The notes beneath the pieces were generated by a model, which was given only the letters and a program-made list of their open reading frames with translations, was not told the origin of the DNA and did no database searches. The position numbers were made by a program, and so were the translations under genes. Below, one piece after another: positions 29,317-33,087 of a DNA stretch of 33,087 bases. The stretch's first letter is position 1; every line of letters starts with the position of its first letter. Source of the DNA: Bryobacterales bacterium (GTDB lineage Bacteria > Acidobacteriota > Terriglobia > Bryobacterales > Bryobacteraceae); the NCBI GenBank assembly GCA_947467395.1, contig CANIIC010000023.1, forward strand, positions 1 through 33,087. The letters are read 5' to 3'.

Positions 29317-32133
29317 CTAGAAGCTGACGCGGAGCGCCAACTGTAAGTTGCGAGCGTCTTGCACGGCCGTCATCTGTCCGAAGCTTGAGGATGGGAGCGA
29401 GGGATAGAGACCTGTTCCAAACACGCCGTTCCGGGTCAGGCCGTTGGTGTGATTCAGTGCGTTAAACGCTTCCGCCAGAACCTCAAAACGCCAGCGCTCA
29501 CCCATCGGAACCATGCGGCTGAGGCGAAGATTCATGTTCAGAGCGTCGAAGCCCACCCCCGCGTTGCGGTTGATGAACGCGCCGTTGATGGTCGGCCGAG
29601 CGGCAGTGCCCTGGATCGTATTGGTGCCGGTCGTGATATTCAACGGCAACGCGGAATAGTACTGCAACATCGTGCTGAGCGTGAAACCGTGCGTGACCCA
29701 CTGCCACGTGTTCTTCGGCCGAGAGAGCGATGTATGAATGTTTCCATCGACAACAATACGATGGCGCTGATCGTCATCTGAGCGGCCGTAGTCCAGCCAG
29801 AGGTTGGATGGATTGATCGGCTGGCTGAAGAAAAATTCGCCGACGTTGTTCAACGACTTGGAGTAGGTGTAAGAAACGCGGACGCTGCCCATCCGCGAGG
29901 TTCGTTGCGTAAACGCCACATGCAGGCCATTGTAGTTGGAATCTGCGAGCGACGAATAGCGGCTGTTATTGGCGTAGGCGGGATTCGGACGGCACCCATT
30001 ATTGGTTCCGGCTGCGGCGCAGGTGGGCACGTTCTGATTCTGGGTCACAATCAAGTGCAGGCCGCGCAAATGCTGGAAGCCGAGGCTGAGGGTTCCGTTG
30101 TGACCCACCTGCTGCTCAATTTCAAGGCTTGCCTGCTGCGAGTAGGCATTCTGCATGTCTCTCTGCATCGTGGTGAAGTTGAAGAGAACGCCCGGCTGCA
30201 ATGAGCCAGTCGCCAGGATATTGGGGAACACCGGGGCGCCCGCCTGCGTCGGGGAGAGCTGGACGTTCACCTGGTTGATCTTCGCTATGTCTGTCGTATT
30301 GCCGGCGGAAAGCAGAGCATTGGCCACGGCTCGCAGCGGAACGCGATCATAGAATATTCCATAGCTGCCGCGGACCACCATCTTGCGCGAGGCGAAGGGC
30401 GTCCAGGCAAAGCCTCCACGAGGAGAGAAATTGTTCGTATCCGTCTGGATGGTCTGAATCCACTGCAGGTCGTAGCGCAGCCCCAAATTCAGCGTAAAAC
30501 GTGGATGCAGTTTCCACTCGTCCTGCGCATAGAACCCCAGGTTCGGGTTCTTCTGCCGCACCGCTGGATTCCCGAACGTCTGAGTGAATCCCTGGTTGTT
30601 ATAAGTTCCGCTAAGGAAGTTTGTCAACGAGGAAAACGTATAGCTGCCCCGCAGGCTGCGGGGGAACAAGATCTGGCTGTCGTTGAAGAGAACGTTCGTT
30701 CCAAATCGCCAGGCGTGCGCACCCGCCAGATAGGAGAGGTTGTCGACAACTTCATACATCTGGTTGACGCGACCGATAGGAGAGCTTGAGAGCCGGCCGA
30801 AGCTCGCCACGCCGGAAATCGTCACCTGCGGGCCTGCTTCATCGCTCGGCGCCGCCAGCAGGTTACTGTGCGTGACCTGTCCGCGGGTTTCATTGAGCAG
30901 ACGGGACGAGATCGTCCAGACATTACTCGCGGCGACAGTGTGGTCGTTGTTATCCAGATGGGAAGACGCCGATGCCGCATTCAGTGCGCCGGCCCCGCGT
31001 TGGTTGCGTGCTTTGACGTTGTAAGTGTTGTAGCGCAACGTGAATTGGTCGCGACTATTGATCTGGTGGTCCAACTTGCCAAGGTAGTTCCAATAGCGCA
31101 CCGGATTGGGATAAAGCCCGGTGCTGATCTGCGGCCCCTGGTAGCCGATCGAATCCAAACGCGCGTTGATTGCGGCGACATTTGCCGGAGTGATCGTAAT
31201 CAGTCCGGATTGGTTTAGAACTCGCTCTTCAAAGTTATTGAAGTAGAAGGTCCGGTTCTCTTGCACGGGTCCGCCCAGGCTTGCTCCGTATTGAGCTTGG
31301 GTCTGTGGCAGCACGGCGTGCGAGAGCGCGTTCGCAGCATTCCAGTTGCTGTTGCGGAAGTAGCCGTAAGCATCGCCATGGGTCGAATTGGTGCCGCTCT
31401 TCGTGACGACGTTAATATACCCGCCAAGCGCTCTTCCGAACTCCGCCTGGCCGCCACTGGTGACAACCCGAAACTCATGCACGACATCGACGCCGTAGAA
31501 CCCGCCAGACAACCCCGCCGCGTCATCGTTGGCTGAGAGGCCGTCTACGATGAAATTATTCGAAAAATTTCGCTGACTGCTCACAGAGATGCCTTGGCCC
31601 GGCACGGCGGAGGTTTCGGCAAAGACCTGATTGCTACCGGTATTGGTGGGCGAGACGCCTGGAATCAGCAACGCGGCATCCAGGAAACTGCGGCCGTTCA
31701 GCGGCAGATTCCGAATTTCCTCGCGTTCAATCGTACTGGCGATCTGCGTCCTGGCGAGTTCCAACACCATGCGATCGTCCACCGTGATGCGTTCAGAGGC
31801 TGCGGTTACGGAGAGTTCAACCGGCAGCTCAAATGCGGAGCCCACGGAGAGGTTCACGGATCGTTCTGCAGTCGCGAAGCCGGCTTGAGAGATGAGAACT
31901 TGATAGGACCCCAAGCGCAGATAAGGGAAGCGAAAGCGCCCCTCGAGATCGGTAGTGCCGGAGGAAGCCAGGTTTGTTTCTGTCTGGCGCAGGGTTACCT
32001 GCGCACCTTGTATAAAGGCCCCTGTGCGGTCCGTCACCCGTCCGCTGATATTACCCAGGTACACGCTATCCTGCGCGCAGCAGAGACCCGCCACCCAAAA
32101 CAAGAACGGAAAACGATTCACTAAGGATTTCAT
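29317..32133 (-). CDS. Oar-like TonB-dependent receptor
   Basis: The ATG at 32133 has GGGAG 8 nt upstream and gives 938 residues. A signal peptide (about 1-21, ending LCCAQ) is followed by a carboxypeptidase-regulatory-like beta-sandwich (about 27-105: GNISGRVTDRTGAFIQGAQVTLRQTE..GRFRFPYLRLGSYQVLISQAGF). A plug domain comes next (about 120-240: REEIRNLPLNGRSFLDAALLIPGVSP, then FIVDGLSANDD and GGYINVVTKSGTN). A long outer-membrane beta-barrel ends in an aromatic residue (LALRVSF). This is the Oar/OmpA-related TonB-receptor form that is greatly expanded in Acidobacteria. It presumably imports a large substrate or exports/holds surface protein at the outer membrane; the ligand is unknown. No TonB-ExbBD genes are nearby. 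Upstream it shares a regulatory cassette with Ig-repeat genes 1 and 2. Confidence 0.92.
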   Translation of the reverse strand: MKSLVNRFPFLFWVAGLCCAQDSVYLGNISGRVTDRTGAFIQGAQVTLRQTETNLASSGTTDLEGRFRFPYLRLGSYQVLISQAGFATAERSVNLSVGSAFELPVELSVTAASERITVDDRMVLELARTQIASTIEREEIRNLPLNGRSFLDAALLIPGVSPTNTGSNQVFAETSAVPGQGISVSSQRNFSNNFIVDGLSANDDAAGLSGGFYGVDVVHEFRVVTSGGQAEFGRALGGYINVVTKSGTNSTHGDAYGYFRNSNWNAANALSHAVLPQTQAQYGASLGGPVQENRTFYFNNFEERVLNQSGLITITPANVAAINARLDSIGYQGPQISTGLYPNPVRYWNYLGKLDHQINSRDQFTLRYNTYNVKARNQRGAGALNAASASSHLDNNDHTVAASNVWTISSRLLNETRGQVTHSNLLAAPSDEAGPQVTISGVASFGRLSSSPIGRVNQMYEVVDNLSYLAGAHAWRFGTNVLFNDSQILFPRSLRGSYTFSSLTNFLSGTYNNQGFTQTFGNPAVRQKNPNLGFYAQDEWKLHPRFTLNLGLRYDLQWIQTIQTDTNNFSPRGGFAWTPFASRKMVVRGSYGIFYDRVPLRAVANALLSAGNTTDIAKINQVNVQLSPTQAGAPVFPNILATGSLQPGVLFNFTTMQRDMQNAYSQQASLEIEQQVGHNGTLSLGFQHLRGLHLIVTQNQNVPTCAAAGTNNGCRPNPAYANNSRYSSLADSNYNGLHVAFTQRTSRMGSVRVSYTYSKSLNNVGEFFFSQPINPSNLWLDYGRSDDDQRHRIVVDGNIHTSLSRPKNTWQWVTHGFTLSTMLQYYSALPLNITTGTNTIQGTAARPTINGAFINRNAGVGFDALNMNLRLSRMVPMGERWRFEVLAEAFNALNHTNGLTRNGVFGTGLYPSLPSSSFGQMTAVQDARNLQLALRVSF

Positions 32134-32176
32134 GCAGTTTCTCCCTGAGCATGCGGTTGTTCTCAGGAGCTGACAA

Positions 32177-32193
32177 TGTGGCATAACGCCACA
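32177..32193. promoter_or_regulatory. Inverted repeat upstream of the receptor gene
   Basis: TGTGGC (32177-32182) and GCCACA (32188-32193) are perfect 6-bp inverted arms around ATAAC, 44 bp before the receptor ATG. It could be an operator or a leader hairpin. On the minus strand a TTGACT (32193-32198) overlaps its outer edge, but I see no good -10 at the right distance. Confidence 0.4.
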
Positions 32194-32308
32194 GTCAATC
32201 AAAAAGTCCCGCTCCTATTGCTATCGGGCCGTGGCGGGTCCTGCTACATAGGTAGCGAACCCTGCAGTGGAGGTGCTAACGGTGCATCTCAACAGTTCAA
32301 GGCAGGCC

Positions 32309-32387
32309 GCATTATCTTGACAACTTCTTCACATTCAGATTTTGCCGAACGAGGAGGTCTTGTGACATGAGACGGATGTACCAGGAC
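32309..32387 (-). promoter_or_regulatory. Shared upstream cassette, copy C (before the TonB-type receptor gene)
   Basis: GCATT, ACAAC and ACATT occur at 32309, 32320 and 32331 on the plus strand at 11-bp steps, with the spacer CTTGACAACTTCTTCACA very like copies A and B. GTACCAGGAC begins at 32378, again exactly 47 bp beyond the third pentamer. The outer pentamers are degenerate, and the cassette lies about 176 bp from the receptor ATG rather than about 60. The rest of the 564-bp gap (32134-32697) shows no supported gene. Confidence 0.55.
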
Positions 32388-32636
32388 GCGTTCACTGACA
32401 CAGCGTGGGTGCGGTCGGCCGATTGGCAAGAATGGTGTTAGAGGATATCTACCCTAGCAGTGGGGTGTTGATAAAGCGAGTGTTAGGCGCGAGCCCCCGG
32501 TCGGAGTGGATGCTCAGCACCACCTGAGTCCTAACAAATGGAAGTTAACGCTAGGACGCCCGTACGGGCTTTGGCCAGTGCGGCAAAAGATCCATTAACG
32601 GTTTCGCCGGAGACAGGTCAGGAATGAATGATAAAG

Positions 32637-32672
32637 CGATAGGGCGGGAGTCGAGGAGCTCCCGCCCTATCG
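32637..32672 (-). terminator. Hairpin terminator of the right-edge gene
   Basis: CGATAGGGCGGGAG (32637-32650) pairs perfectly with CTCCCGCCCTATCG (32659-32672), a 14-bp stem with an 8-nt loop. It lies 26 bp after the stop of the minus-strand gene at the right edge. The minus-strand tail is CTTTATC, a poor T-tract, but the stem is very stable. Confidence 0.7.
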
Positions 32673-32697
32673 CGCCGATCCCCAAGATGTCGGAAGT

Positions 32698-33087
32698 CTA
32701 GGGGACGAGAGTCAGACTGACGCTCAGAAGGAGTTCTGAGGAACAGCCCTGACGATGTAGTTCCACCAAGTCGCCGACCTTAGCTTCCGGAACCACAGCT
32801 CCGTTGCGCGTGTCGAGTTCAAACTGACCGTAGTGGATCGTGTCGAGTACGAGATCACCCAAGGCGTTCCCTGCCATACAGACGGTGAGGTGCGTGGACT
32901 CCGGCAGGTTCATATTGGCAACTTCAGCTTCCACCTTACGACGGTCACCCAAGCGGTCGAACTGAACTTTGAACTCCGTTTCGAAGGAGCCAAATTCCTT
33001 CTTGGTTACGCCGGTCAGCGACGTACGAAGAACCTGCGAGCTATCCGCGGCGGAGGACGCGCCACCCATAGTGGCGGTCATGACCAC
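32698..33087 (-). CDS. Protein of unknown function, partial (N-terminus may lie outside the window)
   Basis: The frame is open to the right edge. At least 127-129 residues are visible, with possible in-frame starts at the edge (ATG at 33081, GTG at 33087), so the true start cannot be fixed. The visible part is a small beta-rich domain: VLRTSLTGVTKKEFGSFETEFKVQF, KVEAEVANMNLPESTHLTVCMAGNALGDLVLDTIHYGQFELDTRNGAVVP and DLVELHR. The pattern NLP..T.L.V...G...G.L.L....G..EL.T..G..VP is one I associate with short secreted acidobacterial proteins of unknown role, but I cannot name a family. Two Cys are present. A signal peptide, if any, lies at or beyond the window edge. A strong hairpin follows its stop. 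Confidence 0.65.
   Translation of the reverse strand: MVMTATMGGASSAADSSQVLRTSLTGVTKKEFGSFETEFKVQFDRLGDRRKVEAEVANMNLPESTHLTVCMAGNALGDLVLDTIHYGQFELDTRNGAVVPEAKVGDLVELHRQGCSSELLLSVSLTLVP

Noticed and set aside
29069-29327. Overlapping short ORFs on both strands in the gap before Ig-repeat gene 3
   Set aside because: No ribosome-binding site, no recognisable domain and the strands give equally poor candidates.
32367-32441. Plus-strand 24-codon ORF (MRRMYQDAF...) with a strong GAGGAGG site 9 nt upstream
   Set aside because: It overlaps the conserved GTACCAG block of cassette copy C and has no family resemblance, so the ribosome-binding match may be chance.

Overview
This 33 kb window most likely comes from an Acidobacteriota genome, perhaps of the Solibacter/Bryobacter type. 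The pointers are an Oar-like TonB-dependent receptor with a carboxypeptidase-regulatory N-terminus, a PEP-CTERM exoprotein, a CHASE2 histidine kinase paired with an NtrC-type regulator, large secreted Ig-like repeat proteins, and a GC-rich backbone. This placement is inferred from gene families, not from a marker gene.

Layout. (1) 3-742, plus strand: the C-terminal half of an MFS transporter and a small membrane protein. (2) 785-10797, minus strand: a tightly packed six-gene operon read TetR repressor, periplasmic adaptor, RND pump, TolC-like outer-membrane factor, CHASE2 histidine kinase, sigma54-type response regulator. It starts at a promoter that overlaps a clean TetR-style palindrome. 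(3) 10882-12257: two lipoprotein prolyl isomerases (FKBP and cyclophilin types), tail to tail around one hairpin terminator. (4) 12290-15684, plus strand: a TPR protein, then DAHP synthase preceded by a newly recognised 17-codon leader peptide rich in Phe/Tyr/Trp with mutually exclusive terminator and antiterminator hairpins, then an unknown membrane-anchored protein. (5) 15685-18324: an ECF-like sigma factor with its membrane-anchored partner (minus strand), divergent from glgC (plus strand).

(6) 18325-33087 is accessory in character. It begins with debris: a 59-bp copy of part of a downstream gene abutting a decayed IS3-family transposase fragment. All remaining genes are on the minus strand: a LuxR/NarL response regulator, three paralogous secreted proteins (a shared Cys-containing N-terminal region followed by 2, 4 and 4 Ig-like domains), a PEP-CTERM protein, an Oar-like receptor and a truncated gene at the right edge.

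The two most notable non-coding signals are the aromatic attenuator before DAHP synthase and a shared upstream cassette. The cassette consists of three pentamers at exact 11-bp steps plus a GTACCAG block exactly 47 bp further out. It occurs upstream of two of the Ig-repeat genes and of the TonB-type receptor, which suggests that these surface genes form one regulon. The cotranscribed LuxR-type regulator is a possible, unproven, member of that circuit.
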